This document shows positions 8,797 to 17,534 of a stretch of 64,000 bases of DNA, one piece after another. The translations under genes were made by a program, and so were the position numbers. Numbering within the stretch: position 1 is the stretch's first letter; each line of letters opens with the position of its first letter. Source of the stretch: CAWKDG01 sp963848355 (GTDB lineage: Bacteria; Actinomycetota; Acidimicrobiia; Acidimicrobiales; UBA8190). The stretch covers positions 62,001-126,000 of the forward strand of contig CAWKDG010000012.1 of assembly GCA_963848355.1 (NCBI GenBank). Direction: 5' to 3'. Below the pieces are notes generated by a model. That model did no database searches. It worked only from the letters and a program-made list of their open reading frames with translations, and was not told the DNA's origin.

Positions 8797-10059
8797 ATGG
8801 ACCAGACCGTCACCGACCCGGGGCCGGCTCCACCGGGCCCGTTCCCCGTGGCTGCGTCGCGGGCGGTGGGCCGCATCACCTCCTCGGCCATCCGCGAGCT
8901 CCTGGCGCTCGGGGAGCGACCGGGTGTCATCTCCCTCGCCGGCGGCCTCCCCTCGGCGCCGCACTTCCCCGTCGAGGAGACGTTGACGGCCGTCGGCGAC
9001 CTCCTGCGCCGGGGCCCGGAGGCGCTGCAGTACTCGTCGACCGAAGGCATTCCCGCCCTCCGGGAATGGGTGGCCGCTCGCCACGGTGTGGGGACCGAGC
9101 AGGTGATCGTCACCCACGGGTCCCAGCAGGCACTCGACCTCGTCGCCCGCGCCACGCTCGACGAGGGCGATCCCGTCGCTCTGGCCGACCCCGGATACGT
9201 GGGCGCCATCCAGGCCATGCGCCTGGGCGGAGGGGTTCTCGTCGCCCTCCCCACCGACGCCGACGGCCTGTGCGTGGAGGCCCTCGACGAACGTCTCGGC
9301 GCCGGGTTGCGTCCCCGGCTCGTCTACGTCGTCCCCAACTTCCACAACCCCACCGGTGCCACCCTCTCGGCCCGGCGCGCCCGCCGTCTCGCTCATCTGG
9401 CCGACCACTTCGGGTTTCTCATCGTCGAAGACGATCCGTACGCGGACATCCGCTTCTCCGGGCACGCGCCACCACCGTTGGCCACCCTCACCGACCGGGT
9501 GGTGTCGATCAGGACCATCTCCAAAGTGCTCTTTCCCGGTCTCCGGGTGGGCTGGGTGGTGGCGCCGGCGTCGTTGGCCCCGTCGTTGGCGTTGGTCAAG
9601 CAGGCCGTGGATCTGCACACGTCGACCCTGGCCCAGAGCCTGGCGCTCGACCTGCTCACGCGACCGGGCTTCCTCACCCGCCACGTCGGGCTCCTGCGTG
9701 CCCACTACGGAGACCAGGCCCGCGTCCTCGTGGGCACCCTGACGGCCGCCTTCGGCGCCGATCTCGAGATCACGCCGGCCGAGGGCGGCCTGTTCCTGTG
9801 GGGCCGCTTCCGTCGGCCCGGCATCGATACCGCCGCTCTCCTCCCCACGGCGATCGACCACGGGGTGGCCTACGTTCCCGGCTCGGCCTTCTCGGTCGTG
9901 GCGCCGCACCGCGCCAGCTTCCGACTCTCCTACGCCACCGTCGCGCCCGGGGACCTGGTCGAAGGCGCCCGCCGCCTGGCCGGCATCGTCCCCGGCCGGC
10001 ACCGGAGCATCGGCCCCCGTCCCGACCGGCCCTCCCCCGGGGTCGACCGCTACAATTGA
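8797..10059 (+). CDS. PLP-dependent aminotransferase, class I/II (2-aminoadipate/valine-pyruvate type)
   Basis: 420 residues from ATG 8797; an in-frame ATG at 8779 adds 6 residues. The order SRAVGRITSSAIRELLAL, PGVISLAGGLP, LQYSSTEGIPALREW, VTHGSQQALDL, PNFHNPTGATLS, VEDDPYADIRF, TISKVLFPGLRVGW and SFRLSYA is the fold-type I subgroup of LysN-like and MocR-like transaminases. The Schiff-base lysine is K243 (in TISK). It transfers amino groups between amino acids and 2-oxo acids. The divergent MocR gene strongly suggests PLP- or amino-acid-responsive control. The C-terminal 20 residues are basic and proline-rich. Substrate unknown. Confidence 0.92.
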   Translation: MDQTVTDPGPAPPGPFPVAASRAVGRITSSAIRELLALGERPGVISLAGGLPSAPHFPVEETLTAVGDLLRRGPEALQYSSTEGIPALREWVAARHGVGTEQVIVTHGSQQALDLVARATLDEGDPVALADPGYVGAIQAMRLGGGVLVALPTDADGLCVEALDERLGAGLRPRLVYVVPNFHNPTGATLSARRARRLAHLADHFGFLIVEDDPYADIRFSGHAPPPLATLTDRVVSIRTISKVLFPGLRVGWVVAPASLAPSLALVKQAVDLHTSTLAQSLALDLLTRPGFLTRHVGLLRAHYGDQARVLVGTLTAAFGADLEITPAEGGLFLWGRFRRPGIDTAALLPTAIDHGVAYVPGSAFSVVAPHRASFRLSYATVAPGDLVEGARRLAGIVPGRHRSIGPRPDRPSPGVDRYN

Positions 10060-10109
10060 GGGACGGCCACGCATCCTCCGAGGCGCCGTCGTGGAGAGGA
10101 ACGACCCCT

Positions 10110-10427
10110 GTGACCGATGTCATCAGCGGAGACTCGACCGAAGCGGCGACCGCCGATCCGGCGCTAGACGAGCCCTTCACCGACGAGGAGCTCACGGCCC
10201 TGGCCCTCGCCGCCGACCCCGACCGTCCGCTCGCTGCCGACGCCGTCCCCCTGTCCGTCTATCTCGCCCAGGTCCCGGGCCTGCTTCCCAATTGGTACAT
10301 GCCGCCGGCGATGGCCTCGTCCGGGAGCCGGTGGAGGACGGGCGTCATCCTGGCCGTCATCCTGGCCTTCGTCCTGATCGAGGCATGGGGACTCTGCAGT
10401 ACCTACGGTCAGGTCGTGCTTGCCTGA
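10110..10427 (+). CDS. small single-span membrane protein, unknown
   Basis: 105 residues from a GTG at 10110 with GGAGAGGA ending 9 bases upstream. The first ~70 residues are acidic and soluble (DEPFTDEELTALALAADPD). One membrane helix follows (VILAVILAFVLIEAWGL, about residues 77-95) with a short tail. No family recognised. The next gene, also a single-span protein, starts 42 bases later; the two may be co-transcribed. Confidence 0.6.
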   Translation: MTDVISGDSTEAATADPALDEPFTDEELTALALAADPDRPLAADAVPLSVYLAQVPGLLPNWYMPPAMASSGSRWRTGVILAVILAFVLIEAWGLCSTYGQVVLA

Positions 10428-10469
10428 ACCGGACGGGTCGGCTGCGTCCGTCGCCACCTCGACGGGACC

Positions 10470-11240
10470 GTGAACGACCCGCTGAGGGCCCAGCAGATCG
10501 TCCGACGCCAGGTCCGGCGCCGGCGCCGGTGGAGACGACTCCGCGTCGCCGTTCTGGTGGTGATCGCCTCGGCCGCCGTCCTGGCCGCGGCCTTCGGCAT
10601 CGACCGCCTGGCCGTCGCCGTCCACAAGTTCTACGCCGAGCACCATCACGCCCCCCGGCCGACCACCACCCTCACCACCAAGACCACCACGACGACGACT
10701 CCGCCGGGATCACCCCGATGCGACAGCCCCCAGCTGAGTGCATCGGTCTCGGACTGGCTCGAGACAGCCGGGAACGTCGAGGAGATGGTGACCCTCACCA
10801 ACATCTCCGAGACAGCCTGCAGCCTGACCGGCTACCCCAGCATCGGCGCGGTGGCGCAGGACGGAACCCCGTTACCGGCGCCGAACGCCGAACTCGCCTC
10901 GCTGGGCACGTCCGACGGCGTCGGGACGGCCACGCCGTCGTCGGCTGTCACGCTCGCCCACGGCGCCCGGGCCTCGTTCGAACTCGTCTTCGCCAACACC
11001 TGTGACCACGTGCTCGAACCCGGCGAGCCGGCCACCGGCGCGCCGAACGAGTGTTACGACGCCATCTGGCTCGATGTCACACCGCCTCAGGGGTCGACAC
11101 CGCTCCTCGTGACACAGCCGGTGCGACTGACCTACACCACCACGGGCTTCCAGGTGGGGCCGTTCCTGGTGGGCGACGGACCGCCCCTTCAGGGGCGGCC
11201 GCCGCTCACCAGTCCAACGACGTCGTCCACCACTCCGTAG
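10470..11240 (+). CDS. membrane-anchored DUF4232-type protein
   Basis: 256 residues from a GTG. An Arg-rich N-terminus (RRQVRRRRRWRRL) precedes one membrane helix (about residues 28-48). A Thr-rich linker with TTTLTTKTTTTTTPPG follows. The outer domain (about residues 85-235) has CDSPQLSASVSDW, NISETACSLTGYPSI, an FANTCDHV strand and paired cysteines, the pattern of DUF4232 domains common in secreted actinobacterial proteins. Its role is unknown; an immunoglobulin-like extracytoplasmic domain is likely. The C-terminus is again Pro/Thr-rich. Confidence 0.7.
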   Translation: MNDPLRAQQIVRRQVRRRRRWRRLRVAVLVVIASAAVLAAAFGIDRLAVAVHKFYAEHHHAPRPTTTLTTKTTTTTTPPGSPRCDSPQLSASVSDWLETAGNVEEMVTLTNISETACSLTGYPSIGAVAQDGTPLPAPNAELASLGTSDGVGTATPSSAVTLAHGARASFELVFANTCDHVLEPGEPATGAPNECYDAIWLDVTPPQGSTPLLVTQPVRLTYTTTGFQVGPFLVGDGPPLQGRPPLTSPTTSSTTP

Positions 11241-11253
11241 GGAGGGCGGACTC

Positions 11254-11778
11254 TCAGCGCCTGCGGGCCGTCGCCTTCTTGGCGGTCCGACGGGCGGGTG
11301 CCTTGCGGGCGGCGGTCTTCTTGGCCGCCGGACGACGGGTCGCCGTCTTGCGGGCCGGAGCTCTCCGCGCCGCGGTCTTCTTGGCGGGGGCCTTGCGGGC
11401 CTTCGCCACTGCCTTCACCACGGGGGCAGCGGTCTTCCCGGCCGTGCGGACGGCTTCATCGCTCGTCGGCCACACGCCCCGGTTCAGCTTCGGTGCCCCT
11501 CCGGGGGACATGACGGCATCCTTGAACGCCTTCACCGGAGTGATACGAGCCTTCTTCGAGGCCTTGATCCGGATCGTCTCACCCGTGGCGGGGTTACGGC
11601 CCATCCGGGCGGGACGGTCGACCTTGACGAACTTCGCGAACCCGGTGATGGCCACCGGCTCCCCTTTGGACACCACCGCGGTGACGACATCGGTGAAGCC
11701 CTCGAGGACATTGGACACCGTCTTGAGGTCCACATCCGCCTGAACAGCTACTGCTTTTGCCAGCTCTCGTTTATTCAT
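11254..11778 (-). CDS. hup: HU-family nucleoid protein with histone H1-like basic tail (HupB type)
   Basis: 174 residues. Residues 1-95 are a full HU domain (MNKRELAKAVAVQA, DVVTAVVSKGEPVAITGFAKF, and the arm RNPATGETIRIKASKK). Residues ~120-174 are a Lys/Arg/Ala tail built from KKTAARRAPARKTA-like units, as in mycobacterial HupB. It bends and compacts DNA as a dimer, while the tail binds DNA nonspecifically. The start at 11778 is chosen because MNKREL is the conserved HU N-terminus; an upstream ATG at 11787 adds MGP. In the canonical HU arm the residues after the proline are more variable, and nothing essential is missing. Confidence 0.93.
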   Translation of the reverse strand: MNKRELAKAVAVQADVDLKTVSNVLEGFTDVVTAVVSKGEPVAITGFAKFVKVDRPARMGRNPATGETIRIKASKKARITPVKAFKDAVMSPGGAPKLNRGVWPTSDEAVRTAGKTAAPVVKAVAKARKAPAKKTAARRAPARKTATRRPAAKKTAARKAPARRTAKKATARRR

Positions 11779-12207
11779 GGGCCCCATTGTGTCCTACCGG
11801 GCCGCCGCGGGGGTGCTTCCCCCCGCGCCGGGGCCGACGTGGGGTACCGAGACGGCCCTCCGGCGGAGTCCCCGGGGTGGCCGGAGCCGACGGACCGGGG
11901 GGAACGGGGCCGTCCGACCGGCCCTGACGCGGTCGGTCGGCCGCCGCCTCCGGTCGGCCGCGGACACTGCGGAGCGGGCCGATGGCGGCGCTCGGAGCCC
12001 GGACGACGGCAAAACGGGGCCGACGGGTGACCGGCCCCACGGTCGAGCGCCCGGGTGCGGCGAGCCCTGTCCGGGGCGTCGCGCCGAGGACGCCGACGGC
12101 CTGCGTCTCGAGGTGCGTGTCGTGCGACCCGTCGCGGTGCGCATCGGGCTGCGCAAAGCGCGGCGCGTCGGGCTGCGGAAAGTCACCGGCCGACTACGTT
12201 GAAGGAC
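11779..12207. other. 429-bp GC-rich intergenic region between divergent hup and cyclase genes
   Basis: Several open frames cross this stretch, but none shows a protein pattern. It should carry the promoters of both flanking genes. The only clear structure is the 15-bp direct repeat at 12144-12182. Confidence 0.5.
12144..12182 (+). repeat. 15-bp direct repeat upstream of the cyclase gene
   Basis: TCGGGCTGCGCAAAG (12144) and TCGGGCTGCGGAAAG (12168) differ at one base and are 24 bp apart. They lie 26-64 bases before the GTG at 12208. A repeated operator is possible. Confidence 0.45.
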
Positions 12208-13169
12208 GTGCCCGTCTGTCCCACCTGCAAGGCCGCCAATCCCGACGGACATCGGTTCTGTGGTCAGTGCGGCACGACGTTGGCGTCGGCCGATTGTCCG
12301 TCGTGCGGGACCACCAACCCGCAAGGGCAGCCCTTCTGCGGGCAGTGCGGATCGGCTCTGGACGCGTCGGCTCGGCGCGTCGACCAAGGTCAGCGCCCCC
12401 GCCGTCGAGGAGCGCAAGCTGGCCACCGTCCTGTTCGCCGACGTCGTGGGCTTCACCTCGTTCGCAGAGCGCACCGACCCCGAGGTCGTCGCCCGCATCG
12501 TCGATGCCGCCTTCCGGGAATTGGCCGAGGTCGTCAACGAGCACGGCGGCACCGTGGACAAGTACATGGGTGACTCGATGATGGCCGTGTTCGGAGTACC
12601 CGTGGCCCATGACGACGACGCCGAGCGAGCCGTCGCCGCCGGACTGGCGGTACGGGCGCTCGGAGGCGACCTGGCTTTCTCGATCGGCATCAACTCGGGC
12701 GAGGTGATGGCGACGGCGGTCGGCCGCGCCGGCGACGTCACCGTGATCGGTGACACGGTCAACGTGGCCGCCCGTCTCGAGAAGGTGGCCGCCCCCGGCG
12801 AAGTGCTCTGCGGTCGGTTGACGGCCGAGCTGGCCGGTCGTGGCGTCTGGTTCCGGGAGCGTCGACCGGTCCTGCTCAAGGGCAAGCAGGAACCCGTCGG
12901 CGTCTGGGAGGCCGTCGCCCTCCGGCGCCCCGACGCCGAGCCGGTCGCCGACGGTCCCCCCCTGGTGGGGCGCGACGACGAGCTCGCCTTCCTGGCCGCC
13001 CAGTGGCGACGGGTCAGACGTGACCGCCAACCCCATGTCGTGCTCCTGTGCGGTGAGGCCGGTTCCGGGAAGACGCGCCTGCTGAACGAGCTGGTGCGGG
13101 TGGGAGCGGGGGCGGGCACGGTTGTCCGGGCCACGTACCCGGCCTACGGCACCATGGGCGGTTCGCGGC
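12208..13169 (+). CDS. class III adenylate/guanylate cyclase regulator, N-terminal part (zinc ribbons, cyclase, P-loop)
   Basis: First part of one large gene cut by two frameshifts. From GTG 12208 two zinc ribbons are seen (C4-x2-C7...C18-x2-C21 and C30-x2-C33...C44-x2-C47). The frame shifts by one base at 12376 and continues with a class III cyclase domain: LATVLFADVVGFTSF with the first metal Asp, KYMGDSMMAVFG with the second, and IGDTVNVAARLE with the transition-state Asn. An ATPase domain follows with Walker A CGEAGSGKTRLL. Another one-base shift at 13169 leads to the next entry. The domain order (double zinc ribbon, cyclase, AAA/STAND ATPase, TPR) is common in actinobacteria. It should make cAMP or cGMP in the cytoplasm in response to an unknown ligand. 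Confidence 0.85.
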
Positions 13170-15434
13170 GTGGCGGCCGAAGTCATCGGTCAACTCGGGC
13201 CGTCGCACGACAGCGAGGTCAGCGCGCGACTGCGGTCGATCGCCGGTGAGCTGGACCCTTCGTTGCAGGCCATCGATCCGGCCGGGATCCCGAAGGAGCA
13301 ATTGTGGGCCTTCGTCCGACTCATCCAGGAGAAGGGAGCCGACGGGCCCCTCCTGCTGATCATCGACGACATGCACCACAGCGGCGACCGCACGCTCGAG
13401 CTCCTGGGAGAGCTGGCCGGTCGCCTGAACAACGTGGCGCTGCTCACCGTCCTGGCCGGGCGCACCGAGCCGGGCGACTGGCTCACCCGATTTCCGGCGG
13501 CGACGACGGTCCGCCTGGAACCGCTGAGCCGGGCCGACGCCGCCACTCTCGCCGGTGCCTTCGTCTGCGACAAGCCTCTGACCGCCGAAGCCGAGGCATT
13601 CCTGGTCGACCGGGCCAGCGGCAACCCGTTGTACCTGCGCGAGATGGTGACGATGGCCCGGGCGCGGGGATCACTCGTCGACGACGGCAACCGGTACCGA
13701 CTCACGGCGCAAGCCGACATTCCCGCCACCTTGCAGGCCTTGCTGGCGGCCCGGCTCGACGCCCTCGAACCCAGCCAGAAGCTCGGACTCCAGCACGTGG
13801 CGGTGATCGGCGAAGCGGCCTCCGTCGAACAGGTGGCCCATCTCGGGTCGACGGAGGCCGGGGCCACGCTGCGATCCCTCGTCGACGTCGGGCTCCTCCG
13901 GCACGGACCCGACGGACGTTACGACACGGTGGACTCGCTCCTACGCGAGGTCGCCTACGAGACCCTGCCCCACAACCTGCGCGGGGAGCTCCACCGTCAG
14001 GCCGCAACCATGGTGACGACGCCGGAGGAGAAGGCACGCCACCTCGACCGCGCCGCCACCTATCTGGCCGACGACGAGGCGGTGGTGGCCGAGGCGGTCG
14101 AGGCGTTGGTGGCGGCGGGAAAGGCGTTCATCGAGTCGTCCCGGCATCTCGACGCCCTCCGCCTCCTCGAACGCGCCGTGGCCCTCGGCTGTCTCGATTC
14201 ATCCGTCCTGTTCGATCTGGCCAAACTGCAGGCGTTGTCGAGTCGCGACGAGGACGCTCTGCGCACGCTGGCCCTGATCGACGACGACCCCGACGACCCC
14301 GCCGTGGCCGTCGAACGTGACCACACGGCGGCGACGTCGGTCATGTTCTCCGATCCCCTCTCGGCCCTCCCGGGACTGCACGACGCCGCACGTCGGTGGC
14401 ACGAACTCGGGAACGTCTCGAAGGAGGCGTGGGCGCGCGCCAACGCCGGCGTGGCCTATTTCAACTTGAGCCGCATGGAGGAGGCGGTCGTCGAGCTCGA
14501 ACAGGCGCTGCGGTGCTTCGAACAGTGCGGGGACCGCGCCGGCACGATCGCCGTCTCATCGTTCATGTGCCTGGTCAAGCCGGCCGACCCCCGCGTGTCG
14601 GCCTGGCTGGCCGACGCCCTCGAATTCGCCGACGCCGCCGGTGACCGTTCGAAGCAGCTGAACACGCTGACCACGCTGGCCTGGAACCACTTCCTCCGTT
14701 CGTTCTGCGGCCGCGCCGAGGACATGGCCGAAGCCGAAGGATTCGCCCGCCGGCTGGCGGACCTGGCCGAGGACCTCGGGGCCCGCGACCAGGAGGTGCA
14801 GGGCTTGAGCCTCCTGGCCATCATGGCCCGCCTGAGCGGGCGCATCGGGGAAGCCGCCGACCACGTCGTCGCCCTCCAGCGTGCCATCGGGTCCGTGCTC
14901 CGACGCGAGCCGTGGCTCGGGTTCGCGGCGAGCTTCACCGTCACCGTCGCCGGCGGAGTGGCCGACGCCGCTCCGCCGTTCCCACCGCTGGAATCCCCCG
15001 ACCCCGTCGTCCGCATGGCCAGGCTCGTCATCGAAGCCGAGCTGACGATGTCGGGTCGTGTCGACGAAGCGCTCGGTCGTGTCGGGACCGGCCCGGCGTC
15101 CGACCTCGGACCCATCGCCGACCTGACCCAGGTCTTCCAGGCCCTGGCGTTCGTCCTGGCCGGACGGTCCGACGAGGCGCGCCCCTGGATCGAGCGGGCC
15201 ATCGCGGCAGCCCGGGTGCTGAACGCCCCGACGATGGGGGCGGCGGCGACCGCTCTGTGGGCCGAGATCGTCGGGGACACCACGCGTCTGCCCCCACCAC
15301 CACAGACGGCCCGTGGCGTGACCGACGTCCTCGTCCTGCGCGCCTACGCGGCGCAGGGCGACGCCGTGGCCATGGAGGCGCTACGCACCGCCACCGAGGC
15401 ACTGGCCATGCCCGGCCTCATGATCGGCCTGTAA
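13170..15434 (+). CDS. class III cyclase regulator, C-terminal part (ATPase remainder and TPR-like repeats)
   Basis: Continues the preceding gene after the shift at 13169 (MGGSR joins VAAEVIGQL). It holds the Walker B region LLLIIDDMHHSG, the winged-helix end of the STAND ATPase (SGNPLYLREMV, IPATLQALLAARLDAL) and about 450 residues of helical TPR-like repeats (AWARANAGVAYFNLSRMEEAVVE in two overlapping pieces). STAND modules couple ligand binding on the repeats to nucleotide-driven opening, here presumably controlling the cyclase. The 3' end overlaps the convergent dehydrogenase gene by 17 bases. Translation of this part alone would need an internal start, and none with a good ribosome site is evident. 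Confidence 0.85.
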   Translation: MAAEVIGQLGPSHDSEVSARLRSIAGELDPSLQAIDPAGIPKEQLWAFVRLIQEKGADGPLLLIIDDMHHSGDRTLELLGELAGRLNNVALLTVLAGRTEPGDWLTRFPAATTVRLEPLSRADAATLAGAFVCDKPLTAEAEAFLVDRASGNPLYLREMVTMARARGSLVDDGNRYRLTAQADIPATLQALLAARLDALEPSQKLGLQHVAVIGEAASVEQVAHLGSTEAGATLRSLVDVGLLRHGPDGRYDTVDSLLREVAYETLPHNLRGELHRQAATMVTTPEEKARHLDRAATYLADDEAVVAEAVEALVAAGKAFIESSRHLDALRLLERAVALGCLDSSVLFDLAKLQALSSRDEDALRTLALIDDDPDDPAVAVERDHTAATSVMFSDPLSALPGLHDAARRWHELGNVSKEAWARANAGVAYFNLSRMEEAVVELEQALRCFEQCGDRAGTIAVSSFMCLVKPADPRVSAWLADALEFADAAGDRSKQLNTLTTLAWNHFLRSFCGRAEDMAEAEGFARRLADLAEDLGARDQEVQGLSLLAIMARLSGRIGEAADHVVALQRAIGSVLRREPWLGFAASFTVTVAGGVADAAPPFPPLESPDPVVRMARLVIEAELTMSGRVDEALGRVGTGPASDLGPIADLTQVFQALAFVLAGRSDEARPWIERAIAAARVLNAPTMGAAATALWAEIVGDTTRLPPPPQTARGVTDVLVLRAYAAQGDAVAMEALRTATEALAMPGLMIGL

Positions 15435-16545
15435 CCGGTCCGGTCTCCGTCCAGGCACCGCCGGCCGAGGCCGACCGACGGACGGCGTCGAGCACGGTCA
15501 TCATGGCTACGCCGTCGACGAACGTCGCCGGCGGAGGATCCGTCGCCGGCCGGCCCAAGATGAGGTCACGGAAGGCGGCGGCCAGCCGCGTGTACGGGCC
15601 GTACTCGACACCGAAGGTGATCATGCGCTCGTAGGCCGTCGTGACCGATCCCACCGGGAGGTCAGGCGCGGGTACGGCGGGCATGCCGGCGATGGTGGGG
15701 AGGGTGCGTACCCCGGCGGCCGTCGCCACCTTGACGGTGGCTCCGACACCTTCGATCCATGCCGTCCCCGTCGACCCCGTGACCCGGGTCTCGACCATGA
15801 TCCCGTGGTCCGACGCCGTGCTCTGCAGTGTCCCGACGCAGCCGCTTTCCATCCGAAAATGGACCACGAAGCCGTCGTCGGCACTCATGGGTCGGTCGAC
15901 CACATGCACCAGTGACGCACTGACGCCCCGGAACTCCCCCAGGGTGGCGCGGATCTGGTCGATGAGCTGCGAGCCGTGCGCCGCCAGCCAGCCGCCGCTG
16001 ACCGTCGCGTCGGCCCACCAACCGGGGACCTCGGCGTCACCGTCGGCCAGAACGGGGACATGCATGATCCACGTGGCCAGGCGCGGATCACCAACCATGC
16101 CCTCCGCCACCGCCCGGGCCAGGAGCGCCTGCCCGGCGTCGTAGCGGAACTCGGTACCCATCACGTGGACGACGCCGGCGCGCTCGGCCGCGGCCAGAAC
16201 CGCTACGGCCTCGGCGGTGTCGGCGGCGAACGGCTTCTCGCACAGGACGTGCTTGCCGGCGGCGATGGCCTCGAGCGCGAGACCGGCGTGGGTGAACGGT
16301 GGGGTGGCGATCGTCACGGCGGCGACGCCGGGGACAGCGAGAGCCTCGGTCAGCGATCCACACGCCTTCGGAACCTCGAACAGCCGAGCCCGCTGCGCCG
16401 TCTTGGCCGCGTCGCGCCCCACCAGGGCCACGATGTCGAAACCGGCGGCCCGCAGGGCCCGGACATGGGTGAAGCACCCGAACCCCGTCCCCACGACGAC
16501 GGCGCCCAGTGCCGGCCGCGCCGGGACCTGCTCGGGACCGGTCAC
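15418..16545 (-). CDS. Gfo/Idh/MocA family NAD(P)-dependent dehydrogenase
   Basis: 375 residues. The Rossmann motif GAVVVGTGFGCFTHV starts at residue ~13, and the family signature GKHVLCEKPFAAD carries the EKP lysine used in catalysis. The C-terminal sheet domain contains WWADATVSGGWLAAHGSQLID, where GG..GSHxxD-type residues bind substrate. Enzymes of this family oxidise or reduce sugars, inositols or related polyols. The GTG start overlaps the stop of the upstream sugar isomerase-like gene (GTGA), so the two are translated together and likely act on one sugar or polyol. Confidence 0.9.
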   Translation of the reverse strand: MTGPEQVPARPALGAVVVGTGFGCFTHVRALRAAGFDIVALVGRDAAKTAQRARLFEVPKACGSLTEALAVPGVAAVTIATPPFTHAGLALEAIAAGKHVLCEKPFAADTAEAVAVLAAAERAGVVHVMGTEFRYDAGQALLARAVAEGMVGDPRLATWIMHVPVLADGDAEVPGWWADATVSGGWLAAHGSQLIDQIRATLGEFRGVSASLVHVVDRPMSADDGFVVHFRMESGCVGTLQSTASDHGIMVETRVTGSTGTAWIEGVGATVKVATAAGVRTLPTIAGMPAVPAPDLPVGSVTTAYERMITFGVEYGPYTRLAAAFRDLILGRPATDPPPATFVDGVAMMTVLDAVRRSASAGGAWTETGPVTGRS

Positions 16546-17421
16546 GACACCACCCCCCTGTCGACGGCGTCGAGGAGATGCCGTGTGGCGTCGGCTGCCA
16601 GCCGGGCGGCGGCGGCGGGCCCGAGCGCATGGATCTCGTCGGAGAAGACCTCGACCCCGATCGGTGCCCGTGAGCCGCCGTCGTTCAAGGCCCGGAGGTA
16701 GCCGACGAGATCGAAGTCGCCCTCGCCCGGGAGGCGCCGGTGGTGGAGCGTGGCGTCGACGAGATCGTCCTCGGCCGCGGCCGGGCCGTCGTCGAGCTGG
16801 ACGGCCAGGACGCGGTCACCGGGAAGAGCGCGCAGTTGTGCCGCGGTGGTGCCGGTGCGCGGCACAGTGCCACGTGTCGATGTTCAGACCCCCGTTGGGC
16901 CTGTCGGCCACGTCGACGATCTCCAGGGCGGTCTCGAGATCGGGGACCTTCGACCACGCCAGCCACTCCAGGTGGACGAGGAGACCGTGCTCGGCCGCCC
17001 GATCGCACAGATCGGCGAAACCCACCGCCGCTTCGCCGATGCTCCAGCGGCCGCCGAGAACGTCGGCGGCATTGATCGACCGCGCTCCGAGAAGCTCGGC
17101 GATCCGCATGAGTTCATCCTCGTCGTAGCGGAAGATGTCGACGGGGTCGGCGGCGGGCGGGATATGGACGTCGCGCGGCCCCGGTGTCCACCACCAGGCC
17201 GGATCCAGTTCGGCCACGGCCAGGCCGGAGTCGTCGACCATGGAGCGGAGATCGGCATCGCTGTGCCCCTGCCGGCGCGCGGCGCCGTAGTCGCGACCCC
17301 AGAGGGAAATGCCGCGGAAGCCGGCCTCCGACGCCACCCGTAGACGATCGGTGAAAGGGGTGTCCCTGGGCAGGGTGCCGGAACAGAGCACGAGATCGGC
17401 AGGACCCAGGGAGGTCGACAT
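16542..17421 (-). CDS. sugar phosphate isomerase/epimerase-like TIM barrel (AP endonuclease 2 family), frameshifted
   Basis: The N-terminal part runs MSTSLGPADLVLCSGTL, FRGISLWGRDYGAARR, ELLGARSINAADVLGG, HLEWLAWSKVPD and GLNIDTWH, with the Glu and His metal ligands of the xylose isomerase-like barrel. The frame shifts by one base at about 16860 and continues RTGTTAAQLRAL, VLAVQLDDGP and HHRRLPGEGDFDL. Joined, it gives ~292 residues, normal for the family. Members isomerise or epimerise sugars and inosose. It precedes the Gfo/Idh dehydrogenase with a GTGA overlap, a frequent pair in inositol or rare-sugar catabolism. An extra base in the assembly is more likely than a dead gene. Confidence 0.82.
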
Positions 17422-17534
17422 CACGTGGCGTCGACCACTCTCGTCCCCATCGTCGGAAACCCTATCGGGACGCGCCGGCGGTGACACCGGTGGGTCTGAG
17501 GCGAGACGACCGATCGTCGTCCATGATGGTGGCC

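Noticed and set aside
11794..13134. 446-residue minus-strand frame over the hup-cyclase intergenic region
   Set aside because: Ser/Arg/Ala-rich, no motif, and it covers the well-supported cyclase domain on the other strand.
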